Of a DNA stretch of 64,000 bases, positions 8,624 through 16,847 are shown one piece after another (the first letter of the stretch is position 1; each line of letters begins with the position of its first letter). The notes beneath the pieces were generated by a model. The model ran no database searches and was not told the DNA's origin. It saw only the letters and a program-made list of their open reading frames with translations. The translations under genes and the position numbers were made by a program. This DNA comes from Anaerolineaceae bacterium (GTDB lineage: Bacteria > Chloroflexota > Anaerolineae > Aggregatilineales > Phototrophicaceae): assembly GCA_020634115.1 (NCBI GenBank), contig JACKCH010000015.1, positions 161,063 to 225,062 on the forward strand, written 5' to 3'.

Positions 8624-9322
8624 ATGGCAACACATGGAAAACGCTTTACCGAAGTTCTGAAACAATTTGACCGTGACACCAACTACCCCCTGGCGGAAGC
8701 CGTCACCCTGATTAAGAAACTAGCGAATGCCAAGTTTGATGAAACCATCGAACTGCACTTCCGCCTGGGTATTGACCCGCGTCACAGTGACCAACAGGTC
8801 CGCAGCACGGTGCTGCTACCACATGGCCTCGGCAAGACCGTTCGTGTCCTGGTTTTTGCGGAGGGTGAAGACGCCCGTGCCGCTGAAGCCGCTGGCGCGG
8901 ATGTCATCGCCGATGACAAAATCCTGGAGCAAATCCAGAAAGAAGGCTGGCTGGAGTTTGATACCGCCATCGCTGTGCCGTCCATGATGCAGAAAGTCAG
9001 CCGCGTGGCGCGTGTCCTCGGCCCGCGCGGGTTGATGCCGAACCCCAAAGCGGGTACGGTTGTTCCGGCGGACGACCTGGGGCGGGCGATCACTGAAGCG
9101 AAGGCTGGTCGTGTCGAATTTCGTAACGACAAAACCGGCAACCTGCATGTGCCGGTGGGCAAAGCCAGCTTTGACGAACAGCGCCTGCTGGAAAACGCCC
9201 AGGCCATCCTTGATGCGGTCATCCGGCAGCGCCCCTCCGCTGTGAAGGGGCAGTACATCCGCCGGATCGTGTTAAGCTCCACAATGGGGCCGGGGCTGCG
9301 CCTGGAAAACACCAGCCTCTAA
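8624..9322 (+). CDS. rplA: 50S ribosomal protein L1
   Basis: L1-stalk protein of the large subunit, 232 residues. Conserved stretches include KFDETIELHFRLGIDPRHSDQQVR, RGLMPNPKAGTV and the C-terminal SSTMGPGLRL. An AGGAGAA site precedes the ATG. rplJ and rplL, which follow in many genomes, are absent: a terminator and an unrelated minus-strand gene come next, so the operon ends here. Confidence 0.96.
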   Translation: MATHGKRFTEVLKQFDRDTNYPLAEAVTLIKKLANAKFDETIELHFRLGIDPRHSDQQVRSTVLLPHGLGKTVRVLVFAEGEDARAAEAAGADVIADDKILEQIQKEGWLEFDTAIAVPSMMQKVSRVARVLGPRGLMPNPKAGTVVPADDLGRAITEAKAGRVEFRNDKTGNLHVPVGKASFDEQRLLENAQAILDAVIRQRPSAVKGQYIRRIVLSSTMGPGLRLENTSL

Positions 9323-9354
9323 CCCTTTTTCGCCATAAACGGTTCATCATCATG

Positions 9355-9381
9355 AAGGCGGCCTCACGGGTCGCCTTTTTG
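9355..9381 (+). terminator. Terminator after rplA
   Basis: Stem AAGGCG / CGCCTT with an inner GCC/GGG extension is followed by a T tract, 32 bases after the rplA stop. This marks the end of the secE-nusG-rplK-rplA transcript. Confidence 0.75.
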
Positions 9382-9420
9382 TTTACCTACCCACTACGCA
9401 CTCTGTATCACCTTATAAGG

Positions 9421-9457
9421 GAAAACAAAACAGCCCTGCCGTGTATGGCGCGGGCTG
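9421..9457 (-). terminator. Terminator of the small membrane protein gene (minus strand)
   Basis: On the minus strand AGCCC (with GCGCC) pairs with GGGCT and is followed by GTTTTGTTTT, 33 bases beyond the stop of the 47-residue gene. Confidence 0.55.
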
Positions 9458-9489
9458 CGATAAGTTCTTGTTTGGGGTTGGCGGATAGA

Positions 9490-9633
9490 TTAGGCTTCTT
9501 GTTCGAGCACCATTTCGCGCTTGCTCTGCCAGCGGTCAATCAGGATACCGACGGTCACTAATGCCAGGACGGGGATACCCACACGGATCAGAAACAGTCC
9601 CGCCACACTCACCACCATCGCTATATCAGTCAT
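9490..9633 (-). CDS. Small single-pass membrane protein
   Basis: A 47-residue peptide beginning MTDIAMVVSVAGLFLIRVG. One long hydrophobic helix (about residues 5-31) is followed by a charged tail DRWQSKREMVLEQEA. The ATG at 9633 has GAGGGTG six bases upstream; the longer reading frame has no such site and unlikely sequence. It resembles short one-helix peptides that I recall from related genomes, but I do not recognise a named family. Function unknown; a role as a membrane-complex accessory peptide is only a guess. Confidence 0.6.
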   Translation of the reverse strand: MTDIAMVVSVAGLFLIRVGIPVLALVTVGILIDRWQSKREMVLEQEA

Positions 9634-9876
9634 GTTTTCACCCTCATGTGTGCTTGTTTTTCGTTGATGACATAAGCATAGCAAACGAGGGTCATATTGG
9701 TAAATCAGTGAAGCCCACCAGCGCCATGATGGGGTGAACACCCCAATACCCACCTGGAGACACCCCAGATGGATACATAACCAACATCTCCGGGTCAATC
9801 TCTCCCTCAGCGGACGCCTCATTCGTTATCTCTACAAGAATCTGGACGAGATTCGTAGGGACAGGGCCTGCCCTGT

Positions 9877-9955
9877 CCGCTGAAGGGGCTATTTTTGAAC
9901 CCCTTTAGTGGGTTTGGAACACCTTGCCGGGTATTTCAATGCCCGGCAAACTTCC
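9877..9955 (+). repeat. Dispersed intergenic repeat, copy 1
   Basis: This stretch (CCGCTGAAGGGGCTAT, then TGGGTTTGGAACACC and the inverted pair TGCCGGGTATTT / GCCCGGCAAAC) recurs in opposite orientation at 49157-49239. It fills most of the 357-base gap upstream of the small membrane gene together with a GTAGGG-type palindrome at 9856-9880. Confidence 0.75.
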
Positions 9956-9990
9956 CCACCCTATTGCGACGGGGAGGTCAGGCACTGCCC

Positions 9991-11646
9991 TCACTCCTCA
10001 TCCTCAAACATATCGAGCGTCCGGGCGTCCGGCGGCGTTTTCACCCGTTCCGCCTGCTTGAAGGTGATGTCATGGCGCGGCATCTGGGCAGTTTTGCCCG
10101 CCAGCAGGTCGTCAATCGTCAAAATCTGCAACCGGCGGAAACGCCCCCACAGTGGCGACTCGTAAAACCCGGCGCTGACCGCCTCTTTCTCCATATCGCG
10201 CGTGGGCGGTTCGAGCGTGATAAACACCCCCATCGCCGCGTTTTCCCGTTCCATCGTCCCCACCAGGTCGCGCACGTCGCCCGATTTCACATGGCCGGAC
10301 TTGACCTGCACCAGCACCCGTGCCGGAGCGCGATTCTTGCCGTCCACGAAGTTAATCACGCCGTCAATGCCTTTGTCGCTGCCCTTCTTCCCCTGACGGC
10401 TGCCCGCCTGCCCGCCGCTCGGTTTGGCCCGCACCAGCGAAAGCGCCCACCACTCGAATTGATGGCGGTTATAGCTGGCGAGTTCCTTCGCCCCGGCGGT
10501 GGTGGTCGGCTCACCGATCACGGCGTAATCCGTCTTGGGCTTGAGGTCGAACATGGCTTCCAGGCGGTATTTCATCAGAGAAATGCTCAGGTGGGTGATG
10601 TCAATGCCGATCCATTGACGCCCCAATTTTTGCGCGGCGGCGATGGCCGTGCCACAGCCACAAAACGGGTCGAGTACAATATCTCCCGGATTGCTGCTGG
10701 CCGCCACAATGCGTTCGAGCAGTTCAAGGGGTTTTTGAGTAGGATAGCCGAGTCTTTCCGCCGCTTGAGATTGAACAGGCTTAATATCATCCCAAACATT
10801 ACTAACGGGAACACCTGTCATCTCATCTAAGAAACGTTTTAGCTAAATGCGCCCGTCTTTCGATTTCGGGAAATGCAATCGCCCCGCTGCATCCAACTGT
10901 TCCATTTTTTGACGTGATACAGCCCATCCATTTGGATGTGGTTTATAGCCTTTATAGTCATAAGTTAAATTCGGACGTGGATTGGGACTACGTAAATTAT
11001 CTATCCGATACCTTCTACCGTTATCATCCACAAAGCGATAGAACTTCCGAATATATTCCTCTGAATAAGCCGAAAATTGCACATTGAAAATGTAATTGCT
11101 TGTCTTTGTATAGAAAAAGATGATGTCGCTAACGTCACCGTATTTGCGCCGTGCATCGTTATGACTGCTGGTACGTTTCCAAGTGATCTCGTTCTGGAAA
11201 TTTTCCGCCCCAAAAATCGTGTCGAGAATCACCTTCAGGTAGTGGCTGGCCGTCGGGTCGCAGTGCAGGTACAGGCTGCCGGTAGGCTTCAGGACGCGGT
11301 GCAGTTCCACCAGCCGCGCCGTCATCATCACCAGGTAGGCCATCATCTGGTTCGTGCCCACAATCGTCCGCAGCGCCCCCACCGCCGCCGAAACACTGGC
11401 CGGGGCGTCCGCGATCAGGTCGGCATAGGTGGCCTCGGCATTGTGTCCCCAGTGCCAGGTGTCATCAAACGCCGTGATCTGCGCCTCGCTTTCCAGGCCG
11501 CTTTCGTCCTTGAACAGCACGTTATAGCTGCGGCTGCTGTTAAACGGCGGGTCGAGATAGATCAGGTCAACGCACGCATTGGGGAAATAATCGCGGTTAC
11601 GCAGGATGTCCAGGTTATCGCCGTAATACAGCGTGTTGTCGGGCAT
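9991..11646 (-). pseudogene. DNA methyltransferase fused to Mrr-like nuclease domain, split by an in-frame amber codon
   Basis: Reading from 11646, residues 1-268 contain LYYGDNLDILR and the catalytic motif IV LIYLDPPFN, plus ARRKYGDVSD. A TAG at 10843-10845 then interrupts the frame, and the same frame continues as LKRFLDEMTGVPVSNVWDDI to 9991. That part holds the AdoMet site DIVLDPFCGCGTAIAAA and YPTQKPLELLERIV. The C-terminal about 170 residues look like an Mrr-type nuclease fold (KGIDGVINFVDG, then RVLVQVKSG, a D...QxK pattern). In homologues a glutamine usually sits where the stop is (CAG to TAG). Motif IV and motif I are thus on separate pieces, so activity is probably lost. An ATG at 10821 lacks a ribosome site. 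A sequencing error remains possible. Confidence 0.8.
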
Positions 11647-11667
11647 AGTCGAGTCTCCGGGTGTTTT

Positions 11668-11751
11668 ACCTCACCCCTTCCGAACCTGCGGTTCTTCCTC
11701 CCCTCTCCAAATTGGAGAGGGGAAAACGAGCGTAGCGAGTAGGGGTGAGGT
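11668..11751. repeat. Nested inverted repeat upstream of the methyltransferase
   Basis: Outer arms ACCTCACCCCT (11668) and AGGGGTGAGGT (11741) enclose a second perfect palindrome CCCCTCTCCAA/TTGGAGAGGGG (11700-11722). This is the form of a short palindromic intergenic repeat. The rest of the 302-base gap to 11949 has a second element, with CGCCGAGGGATAAATCCC at 11829-11846, whose counterpart lies inverted at 49260-49290. Confidence 0.7.
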
Positions 11752-11948
11752 CAGGATGAGGGTAATATTCATCATTAGTTACTATTGTGACATACGGCGG
11801 GGCAAGGTGCAAGCGGGGGGCATTTCGCGCCGAGGGATAAATCCCCCGGCTATGATTAACGGTAAGCCGTTAGCCGGGCGGCTTCCAGCCTCCGGCGCGT
11901 TCTCGCAGCAGCTTACGGTAGATTGTACCAACTTGAAATGCACCCTTT

Positions 11949-12533
11949 TTAACGGAAGACTCTGTCAAAAACCGTTTTTCCCACCCAATAGCTGATCGGA
12001 ATAAGCCCAATAACGCTTATGGCGATCATGGCAAATAAGAAGGTCTTGACCTCCCGCGAATACGGGTTGCCCTTCAGCTCCCAATCCCACCCGGCCATCC
12101 CCAGGAAGTAGATGAGCGCAAACGGCACGATGAAGATCAACGGGATTCCCGGTGTTTCCGATGATATGAGCAGAAACATCACGATCAGGCATACCGTGAC
12201 CACAATTGCCCCGACCACGAATGTGGCGATCTTCTCCCGGCGGAATTGGAACGGATCACCGCTTGCGGGGCGGGCGCGGCGTTTTCCTGCCGGGGCGTTG
12301 GCGAGTGAGTAGCGCATAAGGGCTGCCATTGCCGCCCCAGAAACCGCTTTTTCCGGGTCAGTCAGGGTAGAGCGCAGTATCTTTTCCACCCGTTTATCGC
12401 GGGTTTCCCCCAGTGCCTCAAGAGCCGCTTTGCGTACCTCTATACTTTGCGCTGCGTCTACAGCTTGCAGCAGACCCTCGACATTGCCGTCAGAGGCCAT
12501 TTTCCCGACATCTGAAACCTCATACTGAGTCAT
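11949..12533 (-). CDS. HEAT-repeat membrane protein
   Basis: A 194-residue protein. Residues 1-75 form two or three HEAT-like helical repeats (LLQAVDAAQSIEVRKAALEALGETRDKRVEKIL). A basic linker and three or four hydrophobic segments follow (TFVVGAIVVTVCLIVMFLL, IPLIFIVPFALIYFLG, FLFAMIAISVIGLIPISYWVG). The ATG at 12533 is preceded by AGGGGGA; an upstream start at 12599 lacks a site. Probably a membrane-anchored protein-interaction module; no function recognised. Confidence 0.7.
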   Translation of the reverse strand: MTQYEVSDVGKMASDGNVEGLLQAVDAAQSIEVRKAALEALGETRDKRVEKILRSTLTDPEKAVSGAAMAALMRYSLANAPAGKRRARPASGDPFQFRREKIATFVVGAIVVTVCLIVMFLLISSETPGIPLIFIVPFALIYFLGMAGWDWELKGNPYSREVKTFLFAMIAISVIGLIPISYWVGKTVFDRVFR

Positions 12534-12622
12534 ACTTCCCCCTGCGAGACAGTTATTCATTGGTAGGTATGTTCTGGCTGCGAAGTGAAGGGCTTTCATA
12601 AAGAACCTATCGCCATCGTAGA

Positions 12623-12648
12623 CAACTTGTGATTTGTTTCACAAGTTG
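12623..12648. promoter_or_regulatory. Symmetric operator-like site
   Basis: CAACTTGTG and CACAAGTTG form a perfect 9-base inverted repeat with an 8-base spacer, in the 303-base gap between divergent genes. It lacks a T tract, so it suits a dimeric regulator better than a terminator. The regulator is unknown. Confidence 0.4.
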
Positions 12649-12773
12649 GATATGTCAAGAAAGCAGATGACAGATGTCACCACCCAACCCCGGTTAAAAT
12701 GGCGCGGCACGTCCCACAGTTTGGCCTGCACACGGGTATATGCCTCAAACACCCGGCAGGACTGAATGCCTTT

Positions 12774-12801
12774 TTGCGGTGAAAACGCTTTGTGTTATGA
12801 T
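12774..12801 (+). promoter_or_regulatory. Sigma70-type promoter for the 12.8-kb TPR-like gene
   Basis: TTGCGG (12774-12779), 16 bases, then TATGAT (12796-12801), 35 bases before the start codon at 12837. Confidence 0.5.
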
Positions 12802-12836
12802 GAACTGTGTACACATAGGGCTGTGAGGATGGTGGT

Positions 12837-13877
12837 ATGCCGGCGAACGTGGATGGCATGGTGCGGGAAGGAATTAATGCGTACCGTGCCGGGAGAAAAG
12901 ATGAAGCACGTACGCTCCTGATGCGGGCGGTTGAACTCGACCAGTACAATGAAATGGGCTGGATATGGCTTAGTGCGGTGGTGGATACCCCCGAAGAGCA
13001 GCGTACCTGCCTGGAAAACGTGCTGGTAATTAATCCCAGCAATGAAACCGCGCGCAAAGGACTGGACGTACTGGCCCAAAAAGATACTTCCAGCACATCA
13101 CCTCCCCCTCCACAACAGGCCGATGACATCCTGGCCGGAGCAAGTTTCACAGCGCCCGCTCCGCTGCCACCGGCAGCGCCACCCCCGGCGGTTGAAGAAG
13201 AATTGCCTGCCATTGACTGGCACGATGCCGGGATTGCGACCAGCAGCGCCAGCGCCCGCCACGCCATCAACGAACCCAGCATGGATGACTATGATGACTG
13301 GGTGAAAGACCTGAATTTAGGCGGGACGCCCTCATCTCCACAGATGGAAGCCGCGCAGCAGTTCATCTCCGCCGATATATACGATGAGGAAGAAAGCGAT
13401 GACCTCTTCGGGATTAGCAAGGCGGTAAACGCTGCATCCACGCCATCACAGCCGCCAAAACAGGAGGATGACCCGTTTGGTTCTGGCCCGTTTGGTTCGT
13501 CCAGTGTCACGGAGATTGACAGCTTTATCGACCAGATGCGCCATACACCTGAACCCCCCGCGCCTGCACAGGCACCGGCACCCCGACGGCCTAAAGTGTC
13601 TCCTGCGCCGGATACCCGATCAGCCCATGAACTGCTGGATCATATTGAAGATCAGGAAGCCGCATTCCACGAAGATGAGTTCCACGAGGATTACGACGCG
13701 GCGGAATTCGAGCAACTCGACCCCGCCGAATTTTTCAGTTATATTCCGAAAGAAATCAAGCCTACCCGCGTACCCGGCACGAATGAAGGTTATCCAGCGC
13801 TGGTGCTGATCGGCCTGCTGGTCGTGGTCGCCGCCAATATCGGGGCGGTACTATTCGTGGTAAACAGCCTGCAATAA
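12837..13877 (+). CDS. TPR-like protein with C-terminal membrane anchor
   Basis: A 346-residue protein. The first 80 residues are two TPR-like helix pairs (GINAYRAGRKDEARTLLMRAVELDQYNEMGWIWLSAVV). They are followed by about 220 residues of acidic, proline-rich low-complexity sequence and a C-terminal transmembrane helix (YPALVLIGLLVVVAANIGAVLFVV). The TPR start is of a type frequent at the N-terminus of Chloroflexota proteins. No catalytic domain is visible. Likely a tail-anchored scaffold; function unknown. A terminator follows. Confidence 0.7.
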   Translation: MPANVDGMVREGINAYRAGRKDEARTLLMRAVELDQYNEMGWIWLSAVVDTPEEQRTCLENVLVINPSNETARKGLDVLAQKDTSSTSPPPPQQADDILAGASFTAPAPLPPAAPPPAVEEELPAIDWHDAGIATSSASARHAINEPSMDDYDDWVKDLNLGGTPSSPQMEAAQQFISADIYDEEESDDLFGISKAVNAASTPSQPPKQEDDPFGSGPFGSSSVTEIDSFIDQMRHTPEPPAPAQAPAPRRPKVSPAPDTRSAHELLDHIEDQEAAFHEDEFHEDYDAAEFEQLDPAEFFSYIPKEIKPTRVPGTNEGYPALVLIGLLVVVAANIGAVLFVVNSLQ

Positions 13878-13896
13878 TTCCCACAACCGAGAGTCA

Positions 13897-13926
13897 AAGG
13901 GCGACCCGATGTGGTCGCCCTTTTTT
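13897..13926 (+). terminator. Terminator after the TPR-like gene
   Basis: AAGGGCGACC / GGTCGCCCTT stem with a 6-base loop and a TTTTTT tract, 20 bases after the stop. Confidence 0.88.
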
Positions 13927-13990
13927 CTTTGTATTGAATCCCTTATGCCCCACACCCAAGAAACGGTCTGCAAAAGCGCCGTCCTCCCGG

Positions 13991-14680
13991 TTAGGGCAGC
14001 GGGAAGGTATTGCCGGGATCGAGAACAATCGGCTGGGCCTGCGTTTCGTTCGACACGCGGTTTGCCCAGGCTCCGGCATCCTGCGCGATCAAGTCCCATG
14101 TGTTATAGTGCATCGGCACTACATAACGGGGACGCAGCAGCCGGATCGCCTCCAGTGAATCCTCCGGCCCCATCGTGAAGTTATCGCCAATCGGCAGAAA
14201 CGCCACGTCCAGCCCTAGATTACCGATCAACTGCATATCGCTGAACAGGGCGGTATCCCCGGCGAAATACAGGCGCTGCCCGCGTTCAGTCGTCAGCACA
14301 AAGCCGTTGGGTTCCCCCCCATAGGTGCCATCAGGGAACGAGGAACTATGATGCGCGACAGTCCATTTGGCGTGGATGAAGCCATGATCCCAGCCACCGC
14401 CCGGATTCTGAGGATGCGTATTGCTCACGCCGTTGCCATTCATCCAATTACAGATTTCGAAGTTGGCAACGACCCGCGCCCCGGTGCGCAGCGCAATCGG
14501 GACGGTATCCCCCAGGTGATCGCCATGCGCGTGCGACAGAAAAATGATGTCCGCATCCAATTGGTCAGCCGTCGTTGAGGCCAACGGGTTGCCTGTCAGA
14601 AATGGGTCGAACAGAACGGGGTGACCATCAATATCAACGGCAAACGCGGAATGTCCTAACCAGGTAAATTGTACGCCCAT
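13991..14680 (-). CDS. UPF0173-type metal-dependent hydrolase (MBL fold)
   Basis: A 229-residue metallo-beta-lactamase-fold protein of the UPF0173/YtkL group. It begins VQFTWLGHSAFAVDIDG, has the metal motif SHAHGDHLGD (about residues 49-58), HSSSFPDGTYGGEPNGFVL, the aspartate in FAGDTALF and a late histidine in VPMHYNTW. Full length for the family. The fold binds two divalent metals; the physiological substrate is unknown. It is the last minus-strand gene before the TPR gene's terminator. Confidence 0.88.
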   Translation of the reverse strand: MGVQFTWLGHSAFAVDIDGHPVLFDPFLTGNPLASTTADQLDADIIFLSHAHGDHLGDTVPIALRTGARVVANFEICNWMNGNGVSNTHPQNPGGGWDHGFIHAKWTVAHHSSSFPDGTYGGEPNGFVLTTERGQRLYFAGDTALFSDMQLIGNLGLDVAFLPIGDNFTMGPEDSLEAIRLLRPRYVVPMHYNTWDLIAQDAGAWANRVSNETQAQPIVLDPGNTFPLP

Positions 14681-14749
14681 AGTGATCTTTCTCCGTATAT
14701 AAACGCTGATCTAGCTTAAAGTGGTAGAAATGTAACCCGATTTTCCCAT

Positions 14750-15055
14750 TCAGACGGCTCGCTGGCACCCAGCATAATCAGCAATAATGGCACCAACGGA
14801 TAGGGAATAGCGGGCGATAATAACCCCTGGAACGTATAACCCGGCGGCGATACGCTCATTAGCAAACCCAATCATAGTTTCTACATCGTGGGTTAAAAGG
14901 ATACGACCTTGTTGTGCTGCCCACTCCAACACCTTAGGGTCTGCGGCTTGGTATATCTCGGTATCCTGCACGCGGACAATATCTACATCTGGCATTTCCC
15001 GTCGGATACCGCGTAAAACTCTGCCGTTAAAATTCTCATCAGCGAGAAAACGCAT
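14750..15055 (-). CDS. DUF5615 PIN-like toxin
   Basis: A 101-residue protein beginning MRFLADENFNGRVLRGIRR, with DVDIVRVQDTEIYQAADPKVLEWA and GRILLTHDVETM. These acidic residues (the Asp-Glu of LADENF, and THD) fit the PIN-like nuclease core of DUF5615, usually the toxin half of a type II toxin-antitoxin pair. It starts 11 bases after the DUF433 gene, the normal arrangement. Nuclease activity is inferred from the family. Confidence 0.82.
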   Translation of the reverse strand: MRFLADENFNGRVLRGIRREMPDVDIVRVQDTEIYQAADPKVLEWAAQQGRILLTHDVETMIGFANERIAAGLYVPGVIIARYSLSVGAIIADYAGCQRAV

Positions 15056-15066
15056 GGCGGCACTTC

Positions 15067-15420
15067 TTATTTATCCCGTAAACCACGCAATCGCGCATGT
15101 AAGGCACGAACCTCAGGGCCGTAGGCCACCTCGGCTTCCTGCTGAATGCGGCGGGCAATGGCGTCAGCTTCCCGCATATACGAGTCAACTTCGGCGCGGT
15201 GGGTGAGGTAACAGGCAATTACAGCGTAGACTTCAGCCAATGAGAGAGTGGGATAACTATCCTGAATCGCCTCTGGCATTTCGCCCTGATTAAAAGCGTG
15301 AATGACCAGTTCAAGAAGGACGCGCGTTCCCCCTATCCTGATTTTCTCATGATCATCTTTCCACAGCCGAATCGGGATTGTAGCGGGTGTCTCAATCATC
15401 GTTGGGGTGTCCCCATTCAA
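15067..15420 (-). CDS. DUF433 family antitoxin
   Basis: A 117-residue protein with the DUF433 core: IRLWKDDHEKIRIGGTRVLLELVIHAFNQGEMPEAIQDSYPTLSLAEVYAVIACYL (about residues 15-75), then a charged helical tail. DUF433 proteins carry a winged-helix-like fold and pair with DUF5615 toxins, as here. The reading begins at a TTG with AAAGGTG upstream; an ATG seven codons in (15399) is an alternative. The pair lies just behind a histidine kinase gene, so it may share its transcript. Confidence 0.8.
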   Translation of the reverse strand: MNGDTPTMIETPATIPIRLWKDDHEKIRIGGTRVLLELVIHAFNQGEMPEAIQDSYPTLSLAEVYAVIACYLTHRAEVDSYMREADAIARRIQQEAEVAYGPEVRALHARLRGLRDK

Positions 15421-15434
15421 TTACACCTTTCATT

Positions 15435-16709
15435 CTATTCACTTTTGGTGAGCTTCGCCAACGGCAGCGCGATGGTGATCGTTGTCCCCTGGTTCAGACC
15501 GGGGCTGGTCGCCCAGATGCGCCCGCTGTGGGCTTCCACCATCGCCCGCGCGATACTCAGCCCGATTCCCAACCCACCATAAGTGCGGGTCATCGGGCTT
15601 TCAACCTGGTAAAACTGGTTGAAAATCAAATCCAGGTGTTCGGGTTCCAGACCGATACCGGTATCGGTGATACTGATCCACACCTCATCACTACGCTTCT
15701 CCGCTTTGATCGTAATCTTCCCGTTTTCCGGTGTGAACCGGGCGGCATTGTTGATGATATTCGCCAGCGCCATCTCCAGCCGCACCTGGTCTACATACAG
15801 CCGGATACTCCGGGTGGGCAGGTCAAGCGACAGGGTATGGCCTTTGGCGTCAATCAGCGTGTTGGCGTCTTTACAAGCATCGTAGATGATGTCCGTCAGA
15901 GGAATATCACCCCGTTGCAGTTCGGCTACATTTTGTTGCAGGTAGCGCAGATTGGTCAGGTCTTCAATAATGTCGCGCAGTTGCAGCCCGGCGGCCATCA
16001 GTTTCTTGACATGATCGCCGGTTTCCCCTTCAGCCGATTCGCTCAGGAAACTGGCATATCCCAGGACAACCGCCAACGGAGTCCGCAGTTCGTGTGAAGC
16101 CAACGCGATAAACTGGTTTTTGAGAGCGTCAATCTCGCTGAGTTCGCGGTTTGCTTTGCGCAGTGCCTCAACCAATTGAGCCGACTCAATAGCGACGGCG
16201 GCCTGCGCAGCCAACACCGAGAGGTAATCCCTGTCATCTTCTGTCCAGGGGAGTTGATGCTTGTTCACCACCTCCAGCACACCAATCACATCAGTACGCG
16301 AAACCATGGGCACGCCAAGGAGGGACCGGGTCTGGAACTGATTATCCTGGTCGGTCTTGGTGTAGTGTCGCGGGTCAGATAGCGTATCGTCTACTTGCAT
16401 GGGCGTCTGACGCTGCATAATCACCCCGGCGATGCTGCCTTCCAGCGGTACGGGCTGACCAATCAGGTTAATGTCCGTCTGGTCGGTGGTTGTCGCGGCG
16501 AAGCGCAGCTCCCGCGTGGTTTTATCCCACAGCAGTACCGACGCCGCCTCCGAGCCTGTGATGCGTGCAGCAGCATCCATCAGATAACCGAGCAGGTCAG
16601 GCAGTTCCAGCGTGGAGTTCAGCACCAAACTGATTTCCGCTAAGCGTTGAAGAATCGTGATTTTCTCTTTCAGTTGGGTCATCTGGTCTTCTTGCCCTGG
16701 AGTCCGCAT
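15435..16709 (-). CDS. GAF-domain sensor histidine kinase
   Basis: A 424-residue soluble kinase. A coiled coil and GAF domain come first (about 15-170; LPDLLGYLMDAAARITGSEAASVLLWD, ARSLLGVPM-like sequence SLLGVPMVSRTDVIGVLEVVN). Then comes the HisKA helix with the phosphorylated histidine in ALASHELRTPLAVVLGY, and a HATPase domain (NIINNAARFTP, ITDTGIGLEPEHLD, GGLGIGLSIARAMVEAHSG). No transmembrane helix is present, so the signal is cytosolic. ATG 16709 is chosen for its GAGG site; a GTG two codons earlier lacks one. No partner regulator is adjacent. Confidence 0.9.
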   Translation of the reverse strand: MRTPGQEDQMTQLKEKITILQRLAEISLVLNSTLELPDLLGYLMDAAARITGSEAASVLLWDKTTRELRFAATTTDQTDINLIGQPVPLEGSIAGVIMQRQTPMQVDDTLSDPRHYTKTDQDNQFQTRSLLGVPMVSRTDVIGVLEVVNKHQLPWTEDDRDYLSVLAAQAAVAIESAQLVEALRKANRELSEIDALKNQFIALASHELRTPLAVVLGYASFLSESAEGETGDHVKKLMAAGLQLRDIIEDLTNLRYLQQNVAELQRGDIPLTDIIYDACKDANTLIDAKGHTLSLDLPTRSIRLYVDQVRLEMALANIINNAARFTPENGKITIKAEKRSDEVWISITDTGIGLEPEHLDLIFNQFYQVESPMTRTYGGLGIGLSIARAMVEAHSGRIWATSPGLNQGTTITIALPLAKLTKSE

Positions 16710-16847
16710 ATTCACCTCATTCCACGTTCTTTTACCAGTTTAACACCCACTTTGGGAAATAATCATACAGACCGGTACGCGAGCAGTATGAATCTAATTT
16801 CTTGGGGGTTATTGTTTTATCTATAGGGTAGCAGTTGTAGTAGGGCC

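Noticed and set aside
9895..10830. A plus-strand open frame of about 311 codons opposite the methyltransferase
   Set aside because: The minus strand encodes clear methyltransferase and nuclease motifs; the plus frame is only their mirror.
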